A stretch of DNA of 64,000 bases from Panopea generosa (GCA_029582155.1 CM055909.1:42344967-42408966); one strand, 5' to 3'; positions 12,780 to 24,359 are shown, numbered from the stretch's first letter. Notes: generated by a model not told the origin, from the sequence alone. Numbers and translations are program-made.

Positions 12780-13245
12780 TTATTGTATAACTTATGTAAC
12801 AAATAAAATCTGCTGTCATATGTTAATACAGTATATCCCTTGACGTAGTTTCACAATAGGATAGTGCAGCAAGGTAAGGTCACTAACTCTGTATGGTGTA
12901 GTACAAACTATGTATAAGAGTGCTTCCCCTTTGAAATAATAGTTTCGTCAAATTCCTATGTACTAGCAAATAATTAACATAATTAAGCTATATAAAACAG
13001 GATAAATATAACGGGATGCCGTAGTTTCACAATATCGTATTGGATTTATGGTAGGAACAGACTGCAACAAAATATTTTGAGAAAATACAGTACGAAGTGC
13101 TAGAACCATTTCCGACATCACAACGAACCATTTCCGACATCACAACGTTATGTTTCAAAAAACAATTTGTAAAAGAAAGTGGTTGCATTTCTTTGCTAGC
13201 AATAAAATATGAATATACAGATTTAGTTTCTTCTTCTTCTTCTTC

Positions 13246-13277
<32 letters not shown>

Positions 13278-13880
13278 CTACATTGTTATTTACTCCCGAA
13301 TATTTTGTGAATTTTACACGTTTTTATTAAACTATAGCATGTATCAAATAAAATTTACTTCCACTGGGTTTTAAAACCTTTACGCCATGCACTGTGAGCA
13401 TTTACACAATACACCTACCATCGTGTTATCGTTCCAATCTAGATAACTCTGTCGATATTCTTTCTGATACTACTTATCTATCGTAGATTTACGACAACTA
13501 GCGAGTACATACGAATGACACAATTTGAATAAGGAAGTAAAGTACTTCAGAAAATGTATTAGCATATATTATGTTTACTTTATGTCACGATTAATTTCCC
13601 AGGTATGTTAACTTTTAATTATATGTTTTGAATATTGAGTTTTAATACACAGTTTATGCACTATTTGAATGTTGTACATTACAGCTGTAAAAGTTCATTG
13701 GTGTAGTAGAGTCGCCGCTGAGGCATTAATGTCGTCCCTACTGCGACTTGCCCTTGGCCAGCATACAGAATTATTCAGTGTGTCAATAATAGCTTATAAA
13801 ATGTTACCTTGGTAGCACAGAACGCGACCAAGAAAAGAATATAAAGCATATTCGGTTTTATTTAGTCTGTTCGTTGGAGC
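12780..13880. other. Intergenic, contains (TTC)n
   Basis: The only recognisable structure is a (TTC)n tract at 13228-13279. The open frame across it is low-complexity serine and is not supported as a gene. Confidence 0.5.
13228..13279. repeat. (TTC)n microsatellite
   Basis: About 17 TTC repeats with one or two interruptions (CTACTT). Confidence 0.9.
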
Positions 13881-14339
13881 AATGCAGGGGCGGATCCTGG
13901 ATTTCAGTTGGGAGAGCGTACGCATGGGATTTTAAGAGTATATCTGCCATTGTAATGAAGTATGCACACCGTCCCAGGACCACGCACATCACCGTCCATC
14001 TCACCCACGTACACTCTTTAACACCACCTTAAGCAGCATTCTACTTTCGGTCAATACGTTAAACATACCATGATTCCAGCCAACTGAGCGAAAGTGTGGG
14101 GGTGACATTTTAAAAGCCACAACACATTAAGTAACATTGTAACACATTAAAGTGTTCAAGTCCTTTTGCATATTACGTATTTGAGGTAAATGCATCTGAT
14201 TTGATCTGTTTCAAGAAAAGCACGGTTAAAACATCAGATGACATAAAATGATGTATGCTTATTTATTCTTGAAACATCACGATGTGAAGAGGTATCTTTA
14301 AAATTATTGAGTAACTTAAACATTTGTAAAAGTCTATAA

Positions 14340-14640
14340 AAAGAATTTTTTCTCATAGCACAATTTATATGCCACCCCAGGTCGCTTTAAACCACGGCCA
14401 CATGTATCAATGAGGCCCTTCCAGGGGTTTTGGAGATCTGGGGAAAATGATGGCCAATTATTTAGGGATCTGGGAACATTGGCAGTTACTTTCAGGGAAC
14501 GGGAGATCAAAGATCTAATTTTAGTGATCTCGGGGAAATCTTTTTGGGGAACGACTGAAAATATTTTTGGGGATCTGGGGAACAATGGCCTTTATTTTAA
14601 GAGATACAAATAACCGGAAGCTCCGTCATCCCCGGGAGGG
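14340..14640. other. Unclassified GATCTGGGGA-rich segment
   Basis: This patch is GC-richer than its surroundings and repeats GGGATCTGGG, GGGAACG and GGGGATCTGGGGAACA at irregular spacing. Short frames are open on both strands. It may be a degenerate repeat; no family was recognised. Confidence 0.35.
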
Positions 14641-14659
14641 CATCTTCAATCTAAAAATA

Positions 14660-15470
14660 TTGATCATTTAAAAAGTCAAATGAAAACCCTTATAGCGACC
14701 TGAAGCAACAACTGAAAGAGACAAAATGTAACCGACTGACTATTTCAGTGTTCCATTTCCACCTTGTATTCAACCTATATAAGACACTTAAATTAAATAC
14801 TTTCTTTATATCAAGTTTAAAGTCTCGATTGTTTTTGTAAGGGTACCAGTAGTCACCGTAAACAATGTTTTAACAGTTTATGATTCAACGTTTATTTATT
14901 GCATTTATTACATGTATGTGTATAAACATGATTAAATAAATGACAAATGTATAACAATGAAGTCAACCGGTTGTAAATCGACAGTATTTTCTAAATATAA
15001 AACGTTTAAACACCCAGCTTTAACTAGCAGGGGAGTAAATATTTATAAGAGGAGACTATCAAATTATAACGCTACAGTACATTATCTGCTGATACCGAAT
15101 TAATACAGATCTATGTGTACAGAGTGCATCTCGCTCGAATTTCAAATTCTTGGGAGTTGGAGTAAAAAAATATTTTCAAACTACATATCACAAACACTTT
15201 TCGGAAATTATTTTATTTTTGCCAATTAAATGTATTAACAATGATCTAGTAGTATGTCAAATGAGAACAAAAACAATGCATTGATTGATGACTGTGAGAT
15301 TTTGAAAAAGTGTTCTCTGATTTGAATCATGTACTGAATTATATGAAACCTGCCCTAGAGCCATCTTGCTACTTTTATACGGCAGTTGGGGCTTTTAATA
15401 ATTCACTTTTGATAATATTGTCTGTGTAACACACGTGACACGTTTGTGATAAGATATGAAAATCAATCCA
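14660..15470. other. Upstream region of TRIM-like gene, nothing recognised
   Basis: AT-rich non-repetitive sequence with no coding frame. A CACGTG E-box core occurs at 15432-15437, about 40 bp before a TATA-like motif. Confidence 0.4.
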
Positions 15471-15472
15471 TG

Positions 15473-15480
15473 TATATAAG
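15473..15480 (+). promoter_or_regulatory. Candidate TATA box of the TRIM-like gene
   Basis: TATATAAG lies about 280 bp before the probable start codon. A start site about 30 bp downstream would leave a short 5' leader. Two acceptor-like sites lie between them (AG at 15628-15629 and 15747-15748), so the leader is probably spliced. Position and motif only; unproven. Confidence 0.35.
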
Positions 15481-15752
15481 AGTTGTCGTGTAGTTATGTC
15501 ATGACGGTGTTGTCATGAGAGAGAATTATAAGCGCTACCACTATTCAATACAAATACATGTTATTCATATTCAGATACTAGATATGATGGATGTTTAAAT
15601 TTCATCAATATGTTCTTATTTTCTTCAGGGTACAATACGATTCCATTGAACACAAACTCCATATACGCGTCCTGTGTTTTGTTGGCATATTATTTTACGG
15701 AAGCACAGAGAAAATAAATCTACTTGCCCATTTTTTGCTCATTTACAGCAAA

Positions 15753-17684
15753 ATGGCCGTTCCTGGAAGAAAAGCAGAATCCCATAAGTATAAACAATCT
15801 GAGGAATTATCGACACTTTTCTGTCAATCATGCAATGAGGATGGACTGCAGCTACCAGCCGAAGGATTCTGTGTAGACTGCTGCGAATACTTGTGTGAAG
15901 AATGCTTTAAGCACCACCGCCGACCCAGGCAATTTAAACACCACGTACTTCAAGATAAGACGACAATGCCCAGAAACAAACCCCTGATTAAAGCCTCTGA
16001 TATGACTGGCGACAGATGTATTTCCCATCAAGGTGAGAAAATTAAATTTCACTGCCGATCACACGACCATTTTGGATGCGCCATCTGTATCGCGGTTGAT
16101 CATCATAATTGTGAGGGAGTCAGTTATGTCGAACAAGAGTATAAGGAGTTATCTAAGAAACTCACCGATCTTTACGAGCAAGTCGTCAGTAATGAAAGGC
16201 ATGTAGAAGAAAATGGTAAAAGTATTGAACAGTATTACTCTGATGCAGTTGCAAAGATAGGACAGTTTAGGAAAGAAATAAATGATTTAATGGACAGACT
16301 TGAACATGATATAACCGATCAGGCGAAAACGATCAAAGATGAAGATCAAGCAATGATGACATCAATATCGACCAAAATGGATGAAATGAAACGTGAAATA
16401 CAATCTACAATCACTGAATCTAATTCGTTATACCATTTAGATCAAAACCGGAAACTGTTCGCCATTGTTGATGCAACCAAAGATAATATATACAAGTATA
16501 ATAATCTGATCCAAATACAGAATGAACATGCGACGACAAGATACGAATTTGAGGCCGAGAAACAATTGAAAGATTTACTGGGAAATTTAAAGACAATGGG
16601 CAATTTGTCCGTGATAAATCGGTCACGTGACAACACGAGTGTACCTCTGACACCAACTACAGAATCAAATATATCTCATACACGGACACAACATCTGCAA
16701 CAACAACATCAACATCTATCAAGGGCAACGCAGACAGAGGTGCGCAATGATAGTAAGTTGACACAAACCGAATATTCCACAGACAGCGTACTGACACAAA
16801 CAGAATATCCAATGGAAAGCAAAGTAACACAAACACAAGCGAAATGTCAGAATACAAATCCTGATAAACTCCGACATGCGACTCACATTTCTGAAATCAA
16901 AGCAGCAAAATCATCCAGATATATCACGTGTGTACCCACAGGATTAACACTCCTGCTTGACAACCGACTCGTCATCACTGATTGGAACGATGTCGACAGG
17001 AAAGTAAGACTTGTAAACATGACAGAAAACACCATAACGTCAGAAATACAACCATCATCAAGACCATGGGACGTTACAATGATTAACAACAGTACAGTTG
17101 CCGTGACATTACCAGAGTCGGGTACAATACAGTTATTATCAGTAGTATCCCAGTCACTGTCTGTAGATCGGGATATAAAAGTAAATGGTGAGTGTCGGGG
17201 TATAGTATATAATGACGGGGCACTTATAGTGACATTTACAGACCCGGGGAAAGTGGAAATAATCAACATGAGTGGTGATGTGTTGAGAAGCGTGGTAAAG
17301 AACGCCAGTGGAGTTAAACTGTTTCATTGTCCGCAGTACATAGCAATCAACCCAGATAGGTCTGCTATATACGTGTCTGATCACGACAACCACTCAGTAA
17401 CCTGTATGACACTGGACGGCAAGGTGAAGGCCGTCTACACGGATGATAATCTGAAGAACCCAAATGGTATGGCTACAGACATGACCGGGACTGTGTATGT
17501 CTGTGGGTACGGCTCCCATAACATCCACCAGATTACTGCGGAGTGTACCAAGATACAGATACTGCTAGATCGGCAACATGGAATATATGAACCTGTATCC
17601 ATAACTTACTGTGATCAGGACGACAAACTGTATATTGGAATGCGGAAATACAACTTCGTGAAAACTGTCCAGTTAAAATATTAG
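15753..17684 (+). CDS. TRIM-like protein: two B-boxes, coiled coil, TQT repeats, NHL-like propeller
   Basis: The product is 643 aa from the ATG at 15753. B-box 1: C24, C27, C40, C43, C48, C51, with H54/H55 and H63/H64. B-box 2: C89, H92, C101, H104, C109, C112, H117, C120. A coiled coil follows at about 125-280, then a polar linker (290-375) with TQT at 326, 337, 348 and 359, then an NHL-like beta-propeller from about 385 to the end (YVSDHDNHSV near 540, PNGMATDMTGTVYVCGYGSH near 570). No RING precedes the B-boxes, so E3 ligase activity is not expected from this chain alone. The frame stays open upstream to 15591, but TTTACAG ending at 15748 is a good splice acceptor and AAAATGG is a good start context, so I prefer 15753. 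A single coding exon is common for bivalve TRIM-like genes. Function is unknown; scaffold or immune roles are inferred from family only. Confidence 0.9.
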   Translation: MAVPGRKAESHKYKQSEELSTLFCQSCNEDGLQLPAEGFCVDCCEYLCEECFKHHRRPRQFKHHVLQDKTTMPRNKPLIKASDMTGDRCISHQGEKIKFHCRSHDHFGCAICIAVDHHNCEGVSYVEQEYKELSKKLTDLYEQVVSNERHVEENGKSIEQYYSDAVAKIGQFRKEINDLMDRLEHDITDQAKTIKDEDQAMMTSISTKMDEMKREIQSTITESNSLYHLDQNRKLFAIVDATKDNIYKYNNLIQIQNEHATTRYEFEAEKQLKDLLGNLKTMGNLSVINRSRDNTSVPLTPTTESNISHTRTQHLQQQHQHLSRATQTEVRNDSKLTQTEYSTDSVLTQTEYPMESKVTQTQAKCQNTNPDKLRHATHISEIKAAKSSRYITCVPTGLTLLLDNRLVITDWNDVDRKVRLVNMTENTITSEIQPSSRPWDVTMINNSTVAVTLPESGTIQLLSVVSQSLSVDRDIKVNGECRGIVYNDGALIVTFTDPGKVEIINMSGDVLRSVVKNASGVKLFHCPQYIAINPDRSAIYVSDHDNHSVTCMTLDGKVKAVYTDDNLKNPNGMATDMTGTVYVCGYGSHNIHQITAECTKIQILLDRQHGIYEPVSITYCDQDDKLYIGMRKYNFVKTVQLKY

Positions 17685-17932
17685 TAATATCGTAGTGCTT
17701 AAAGAAAACGTATTAGTTAATGACACTGTGACTAGCTGGCACGAGGGGTAGCGGCGGCATGGTCGATCACCCACATGAACAGACTGTGTTTATATGGAAT
17801 CATTTTATTAGATACATGTATCATTTCGAACTGTTGAACCTTTAACTAAATCAAGTGAGAACACCACAACAGTTACATACTGGCATAATATCTTTTCTTC
17901 ACAAAATGAATTACCTGGTGACTTCGGGGTAC

Positions 17933-17938
17933 AATAAA
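17933..17938 (+). terminator. Candidate polyadenylation signal AATAAA
   Basis: First AATAAA after the TRIM-like stop, about 250 bp downstream. Another lies near 18358. The choice between them cannot be made from sequence alone. Confidence 0.45.
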
Positions 17939-17944
17939 ACAAAT

Positions 17945-19675
17945 TTAATTACTATTTGGGAAACCCGATCAATTAAAAATAATTTAATCCGCTGAATACA
18001 TTAATGGAACACATGCTGTGCTACAGCGTGTAACTATTGATATGTAAAAAAAGATCCTAAGTATGTAAAGAACGAAACCAAAATAAGAAAATAGCAGACT
18101 CAGTTTTATTCAGTTTAAATCATGCAACACCCCTCAATTCCCGTAGCACAGGCTTAAGCGGTATTTTATTATTAGCCAACATTTAATGAGCTCCAGGATT
18201 GCATGTAATCAGAAATAATAAAAACAGCGAGCGAGACAAAGTTATGTGTAAAAGAAATTACAATCCTGACAACCAGTTCAAGATTTGAAATATGTTTCTT
18301 ACTTCTAGATGTCTGTGTTTCTATTTGTATCAGTTCAACGTTGTACTAAGTAGAACAATAAAATTATTATCTATAACTGACTGTTTATCTTGTGTGACCA
18401 CATTCCCTCCCGCGGTAACACTCGATCCAATATTTCAAGTTAAAGAAAGAATATCGGTTTAAACTTATTTATTTCAATAATTACAGAGACATATACAACA
18501 TTCACAATATCAAGGATTAGAACGAAATAATACATTTTTTATAGATTTCTTCTCTGAACATACATTATAATTTTGCAGTGTAACATAGCGATACATTAAA
18601 ATGATCATGTCAATCTTGATGGTAGCTAAAAAGATAGTTATGTACATAAAAGACAAGAATCTTCAATAAAAACAGATAAATGGGACCGTGTATTAACCGT
18701 GTATTGGTGGTGGTGTTTATTGGTCTTATTTGCTAATTTCTTGATAACTAAGACAATGGGGTCGACAATGACCCGGGTGCATGGTGTACATACATCTGTT
18801 GGAAGTCGTATAAGGATATATAAAAACGATTACTAGACATATTAAATGTATGTACAGCTTTAGAAGTGATATATCACCCATTAACGTGGCTTCTTATTTC
18901 ATATACACTTGATACCTGATTGTATTAATGGGACTATATGCTTCATGAGGTAATAAAGAGTTTCCATATACACGTGTGTATTTAAAGATACTGTACATTG
19001 TGTTGTGGAGAAATGGTATCAAAAAAGTTCTTCACGTCTGTCTGTGAATAAAATATAATTAAAACAAATAATGGTATATATCTTTGGCAGTTCCGCGTTG
19101 ACAGAGCGTGTTTTATACAATATTTTTAAACAAATAAGCGCCGTTTAAGAGAACTACATTTATACGAAGTCTTGCATGCAGAAGTTAAACACTCGCAGTG
19201 CTTGCATAAAGGTTTTCTGCACTATGTCTTAGTCTAAATAGAATTTGAACGAAATAGCTGAATCAGTATTATATGATATTGAAGGTATGTGTTCCATTCC
19301 CAAATAAAACAAGGGAGTAATTAATTGCAGAAAACATATTGCGCATATACATAGGTACGATACAGTCAGTGCGTTTGGAAAGTGATTTTGGTCTATTGTA
19401 GTTTCATACAATATTCATAAAAAATACGTTGTCATCTAATGATTTTAAAGACGACCTCATATGCTTATGCATGAATCTGAGTAGAACAGTCACCCTTCTG
19501 TTAATTGGTTAGAAACTCTCAGAATCTGAGAATAAATATTTCGAGCTCCATTGGATCGAATCCGCGATGGGAGGTCAGTGATCTTGAAATAGCGCTTTTG
19601 ACCATTCAGTGAAGAAGGACCAATGGGATCGTGTGTTTAACAATTGCCTAATTGAATTGTATCTAAAATATTGAC
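17945..19675. other. Intergenic, nothing recognised
   Basis: AT-rich and non-repetitive as far as I can see. No gene, RNA or mobile element recognised. Confidence 0.4.
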
Positions 19676-19678
19676 ATC

Positions 19679-19680
<2 letters not shown>

Positions 19681-19709
<29 letters not shown>

Positions 19710-19985
19710 CATTCATTCATTCATTCATTGGTGAATGGAATATATAGCGTCATGTTTATGCTATCGAGTGCTAACAGACTATCAATTTAACTACTCTTTC
19801 CTAGGACCGTGTTAGGTAAACCAGTAGTTCAACATACCCATCTCCGTAACTGATGACTTTACCACTTGAATCAACGAATGGCAATGAGGCACAATGCCGT
19901 ATACCAATTATCACGGAAATTGTGGTCCGGCGGGGATTCAAACTCACGACTCCTGCAGTGATAGTCAGACGCGCTACCGACACAA
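19681..19985 (-). repeat. SINE S2 copy with (TCAA/TGAA)n tail
   Basis: A (GATT)n then (CATT)n tract (19681-19730) joins the S2 body (TTATGCTATCGAGTGCTAAC, AACTGATGACTTTACCACTT). The head complement GATTCAAACTCACGACTCC plus GTCAGACGCGCTACCGAC holds both box B and box A. This is a near-complete copy. Confidence 0.8.
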
Positions 19986-20669
19986 TTATTATAAACTGTT
20001 TTCCCGAAGTAGCTTAACATTTGCACTTAGCGGAACATATAGAAAAATTATAACCAAAAACTTTAGTGCAACTAAATAGACAATTCTGTGTTATAGTATA
20101 CAAGAAAAGAAGCTTGAATAAAAATAGAGGAATTTGTATTAGTGGTGATGTTTTTGCCGTATTAAGTTTTTTTTTCTTAAACAGGGGAACTTCAGACGAT
20201 AACCCGGGTCTATGGTGTGCATACCTCTGCTTTAAGGCGTATGAGCAAATAGTAACATTGATTCCTTTAGAAACGATAGCTAGACACAATGCATTTTTAT
20301 AAGTTCTTCACCTCTGTCTGTGAGTAGAGGACAAATAAAAATGTAATGGTATGTATCTTCGATATTTCTACATAAAATAAGTTGTGATTAAAAGAGCTAC
20401 ATTTAGTGCAAAGTCTTGCATGAAGGGGTTGGACTCTTCTTGGGCCTACATAACTGCACTATATTCAGCGTAAATATAATTTTAATGAAGTAACGGAGTC
20501 GGAGTTTCGTGCAAACGGAGGCATTTAGTTACATGAGAGAAATGAGCTAGAATACAGATTGGTAAAACACATTAGGTATAAGTATAGGTAAGAAACATAT
20601 TTTGAATAATGAGTTTGGCCTTATTTAGCTTCATGCAATATACTTAAACATCCGCGTTATTGTATTATG

Positions 20670-21145
20670 CTTTTGGTAATGATACATCCTGGCTAGTTTC
20701 ATAAAATTCCAACATGGGGTTGTAGAGAAACAGCGCGGACAAGATTTTGGTCACAGACAGAATGAAAGGGCCATAACTCCGTGAAAAATCATTGAACCGG
20801 AACACAATGACAATATGCGCATCAGCACTTAGTAATGATGCATCCTAGCAAGTTTCATAAAATTCCAACCTGGGGTTGTAGAGAAATAGCCCGGACAAGA
20901 ATTTGGTCACAGACAGAATCAAAGTGCCATAACTCCGTGAAAAATCATTGAACCGGAACACAAAGACAATATGCACATCTGCACTTGGTATTGATGCATC
21001 CTAGCAAGTTTCATAAAATTTCAACCAGAGGTTGTAAAGAAATAACCCGGACAAGAACTTGGAGACGTGCGGACGGACGGACGCACGCACGCACGGACGA
21101 AGCGGCGACTATATGCTTCCCCCATTTGGAGGAGCATAAAAACAC
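20670..21145. repeat. Element of about 155-bp tandem units, first copy
   Basis: Units begin with TAATGATGCATCCTAGCAAG and TTTCATAAAATTCCAACC, then GTTGTAGAGAAATAGC, TTGGTCACAGACAGAATC and CATAACTCCGTGAAAAATCA. The array ends in a GGACGGACGCACGCAC tract and a small inverted repeat around TATGCTTCCCCCATTTGGAG. The open frames at 20985-21372 fall inside this repeat and are not genes. Confidence 0.75.
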
Positions 21146-21354
21146 CAATTATTGGTGTTATACTAGCCACTGTGATAATAAAAACACCAATCACTGGTCT
21201 TAAACTAGCCACTATGATAAAACAAGAAAATATCGGTGGAACCGATGGAAGCTCCCCAAGTGAGGATTTGACTCTGTACCGACTACTTGGTTGGAAAATA
21301 CCAAACTGCATAGCAGGAACAATATGTGGCTCTGCACTTCACAGAACTCATTCG

Positions 21355-21925
21355 CAAATCATTGAACCGTAACAAAATGACAATATGCGCAGATCCTAGG
21401 TAGTTTTACAGAATTAAAACCAGAGGTTGTAGCGAAATAGCGTCATGACGGCAATATGCACATCTCCACTTGCTAATGATGCATCCTAGCAAGTTTCATA
21501 AAATTCCAACCACAGGTTGTAGAGAAATAGAGCGGAGAAGAATTTGGTCACAGACTGAACAAAGGACCATAACTCCGTGAAAAACCATCGAACCGGAACA
21601 AAGACAGTATGCGCATCTGCACTTGGTAATGATGCATCCTAGCAAGTTTCATAAAATTTCAACAAGAGGTTGTAGAGATATAGCGCAGACAAGAATTTGA
21701 TCACAAACAGAATCAGAGGACCATAACTCCGTGCAAAATCATCGAACCGGAACACAAAGACAATATGCACATCTGCACTTGGTAATAATGCATCCTAGCA
21801 AGTTTCATAAAATTTCAACCAGAGGTTGTTGAGAAATAGCCCGGACAAGAACTTGGGGACGGACGGACGCACGCACGGACGGACGAAGCGGCGACTATAT
21901 GCTCCCCCCTTTGGGGAATCATAAT
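21355..21925. repeat. Element of about 155-bp tandem units, second copy
   Basis: Same order as the copy at 20670-21145: repeated units starting near 21476, 21630 and 21786, a GGACGGACGCACGC tract near 21860, and a terminal inverted pair in CTCCCCCCTTTGGGGAATC. The two copies lie head to tail. Confidence 0.75.
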
Positions 21926-22188
21926 AAAGTTACTATGTGCACGGATTACATCAATCTTTACACCTTTTAACATAATTTAATTTTGTGTCCTCCCTTACTA
22001 TAACATGTGAGTGGCTGTACATCCACGGAGAATGAGTCTGGAATTTTGGCGACATCAATGATACGATTTTTTTTGTTTGGTTTTAGTTTAAACTTATTTA
22101 TTTTACTTCGATTGTGAAACAAGTTCTTATAACTTAGACAACTCATACTCGAAGTCTTCCTGTGTAGAACCAGTACAAAGCATATGCG

Positions 22189-22486
22189 GAACAAGAGTTG
22201 TCAGAAGACCAACAAAGCTCGCCTCTGTGTGTCTAAGTTCAAAAAGGGCCATAAATGTGCCAAAATGCAATCCAGAGTTATTGTTCTTATCTCTGTGTGT
22301 TCCATTGATGATGGTAAACATACATGCAAAGTTTCATTCATATCCAATGAGTGGTTGCATAGATATCTGAAACTTGTACGTAAAAGTTTAACCTGGGTGT
22401 CTACAGACGACGACGACAACGACGCCGACGACACCGGGGTTGTGACAATAGCTCTCCTTGGACTTCGTCCAGGCGAGCTAAAAAAT
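22189..22486 (+). repeat. R element, long version
   Basis: Starts near AACAAGAGTTGTCAGAAGAC and ends GCGAGCTAAAAAA. The interior has AGGGCCATAAATGTGCCAAA, AACCTGGGTGTCTACAGACG and a GAC-rich run. Other copies: 32763-32973, 38903-39055 and 47738-48046. The termini are conserved among copies, but no clear inverted repeats or coding region were seen, so the transposon class is undecided. Confidence 0.75.
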
Positions 22487-22487
22487 G

Positions 22488-22575
22488 TCTTGCTCCAGGA
22501 CACCACACATAGCCGTAGCGGAGGATCGAACCCACGACCCTCCAATCATGTGTCCAGTGTTCTATCACTGGACCA
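22488..22575 (-). repeat. SINE S4 head, truncated
   Basis: Carries GGATCGAACCCACGACCCTC (box B complement) and TTCTATCACTGGACCACGCG (box A complement), so the tRNA-like head reads on the - strand. It directly abuts an R element. Confidence 0.6.
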
Positions 22576-22724
22576 CGCGCTCAAGTTTGTTTGGTACAAC
22601 GTAAAAATCCAATATATACGTGCATTTTATTATTTTTAGGGAAGCTTCGGTGTACTTAGAGGGGCACCACAACATATGAACGGGCATACATGATATGGTG
22701 AATTTTGATAAAATATGGGAGTTC

Positions 22725-22788
22725 AGGAAGGGGGTAGGTGCGTACGCAGTTGTTTTTTTAAAGAGCAGATCCGCCATTGCACGCTATT
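22725..22788. repeat. Short TIR-element end (GGCGGATCTGC family)
   Basis: GGTGCGTACGCAGTTGTTTT with AAAGAGCAGATCCGCCATTG resembles segments at 13884-13960 and 52975-53045. These look like ends of one short non-autonomous element, each truncated. Confidence 0.45.
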
Positions 22789-22789
22789 T

Positions 22790-24145
22790 TAATAAAATAA
22801 TAGTAGATAGAAGGCACTTACTAGTAAATGCAGCAGCTACATCCAAGAATACTCCTTTTGAATACGAATAATTCTTCGAACACAAATTATCTACATAACA
22901 TGTTTATGAAATTTGTTCATTTCGCACTAAAATAAAATAAAACGTTCATTACAAATACAATCCTGTTTTTAATAGGAATATTGCTTCGAATACAAATGCA
23001 ATATTATTATATTTGTCCATTTCTACAAAATAAAACCTTACATTTCACGGGTTTCTGTATACACAAAATCACTCAGACGACAATTTCTGGGTCACGGAAA
23101 TCCTGTGCTGCATTTATTGAAATAAACATGTATCTAAAAATAGCAAACGCTGTGAAAGAGTGCAACACAAACGAAGATAATACCAATAATTAATATATAA
23201 TTCTTAAATGAAAAAAAGCATGTATTCAACTGACGTTTACTTTCACCGTCGTTGTTTTTTTATCGTATTTACAATAATATAACTGGGAAATGAGAAAAAT
23301 ATGTTAATTCTTAGCTGTCACTCAACAGTTGATTGATATGACGTAACAATTCAATTTATTTTCCAATCGGCACATTCGAGTTATTTCCCTTTGACTATAA
23401 TGGAAACCGGCTTCAATAAGAGTGTTGCGTGGTATTCGGAGGAGTTGATATTTCTCTTCTAAGCTTCAGGATGTTGCGTGATCGGACTTGCAGTTATTCC
23501 GTGGGATTGGGGACTCGGAAACTCCACCAATATTTCTCTTTAAAATTAGTCATAAAAATGCAATTTTGGTCCTTTCTAATATTCTTGTTTATTAAAAATG
23601 GTAGGTAAAGGACTAGTTTATTAGTGTGACAGCCATGCTAAGCCTGAACATATATTCTATGCAATGTAACGTATTTCACGTCATTTTAGTTTCCTTTCCT
23701 TCTCTATAAAAAATTATATACGTCCTTGGCTAGAACTACCTGCATTTTCAACAGAACCAGTCGCTGACCTAGCTAAATCAAACTTATACTCCGTCGTTAA
23801 TGTTTTTCTAGTAGATGTACTTGATCATATATATTTTCACCAGAATATCTTAAGGAGAACTAAAGCTATTGATCTTTTACTATTCTAAAATAAAATAACA
23901 ATGGAATTCCCATTGGGCAAATGATTCAGACTTCTTTTGTTGCATCTGGTGTATTTAAGGGAACTAAATCTTGTTAGATTGAATAGGTCTAAATAGGTCG
24001 AGTTGTTTCCCTTCCATTATAATATTTGCCAAATAACACAAAAAATTGTTTTTCCTAGTGTTTGAATATCAAAATGTTTTGATATTTTTAACAAAATGCC
24101 AATTTGGAGACTTAATGTTATGTGTATAATAAGATTAATAAGAGA
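22790..24145. other. Intergenic, nothing recognised
   Basis: AT-rich, with no family recognised on either strand. Confidence 0.4.
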
Positions 24146-24149
24146 TAAA

Positions 24150-24350
24150 AATAGATCTTATTCTCTAATGCGTAGCACATGGTCCAGCGGTAGAGAATTG
24201 GAGCGTGACTGAGTCGTGGGTTAGACCCCTCCCACCACCCCCGCCACGACTGTGGTGTCCTTGCATGTTCTACCCAGGAAAACCTCGAACATGATTTGTC
24301 CAAGTTGTAATAACTTGTTTCACAACTGAACAAAAATTCACCAAAAAAAT
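24150..24350 (+). repeat. SINE S4 copy
   Basis: The + strand head has a box A-like CATGGTCCAGCGGTAGAGAA and a degenerate box B (GGGTTAGACCCC), then GTGTCCTTGCATGTTC, AACATGATTTGTCCAAGTTG and TTTCACAACTGAA. Related to 28490-28800 and 29680-29870. Confidence 0.65.
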
Positions 24351-24359
24351 GCTTGTACC

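Noticed and set aside
14334..14613. Opposing 83- and 67-residue frames
   Set aside because: Overlapping frames on both strands of a GATCTGGGGA-rich repeat-like patch; no family resemblance.
15591..15752. Earlier ATG extending the TRIM-like protein by 54 residues
   Set aside because: Good splice acceptor directly before the ATG at 15753, and the extension has no B-box or RING features. Kept as a finding, not as the annotated start.
16420..17393. Antisense frames of 64-128 residues across the TRIM-like gene
   Set aside because: Shadows of the real coding frame; no domain character.
20985..21372. Overlapping + strand (72 and 101 aa) and - strand (96 aa) frames
   Set aside because: Fall within the tandem-unit repeat and its GGACGGAC tract.
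22184..22639. 151-residue + strand frame and 114-residue antisense frame
   Set aside because: Spans an R element and a SINE head; aspartate run comes from the GAC repeat.
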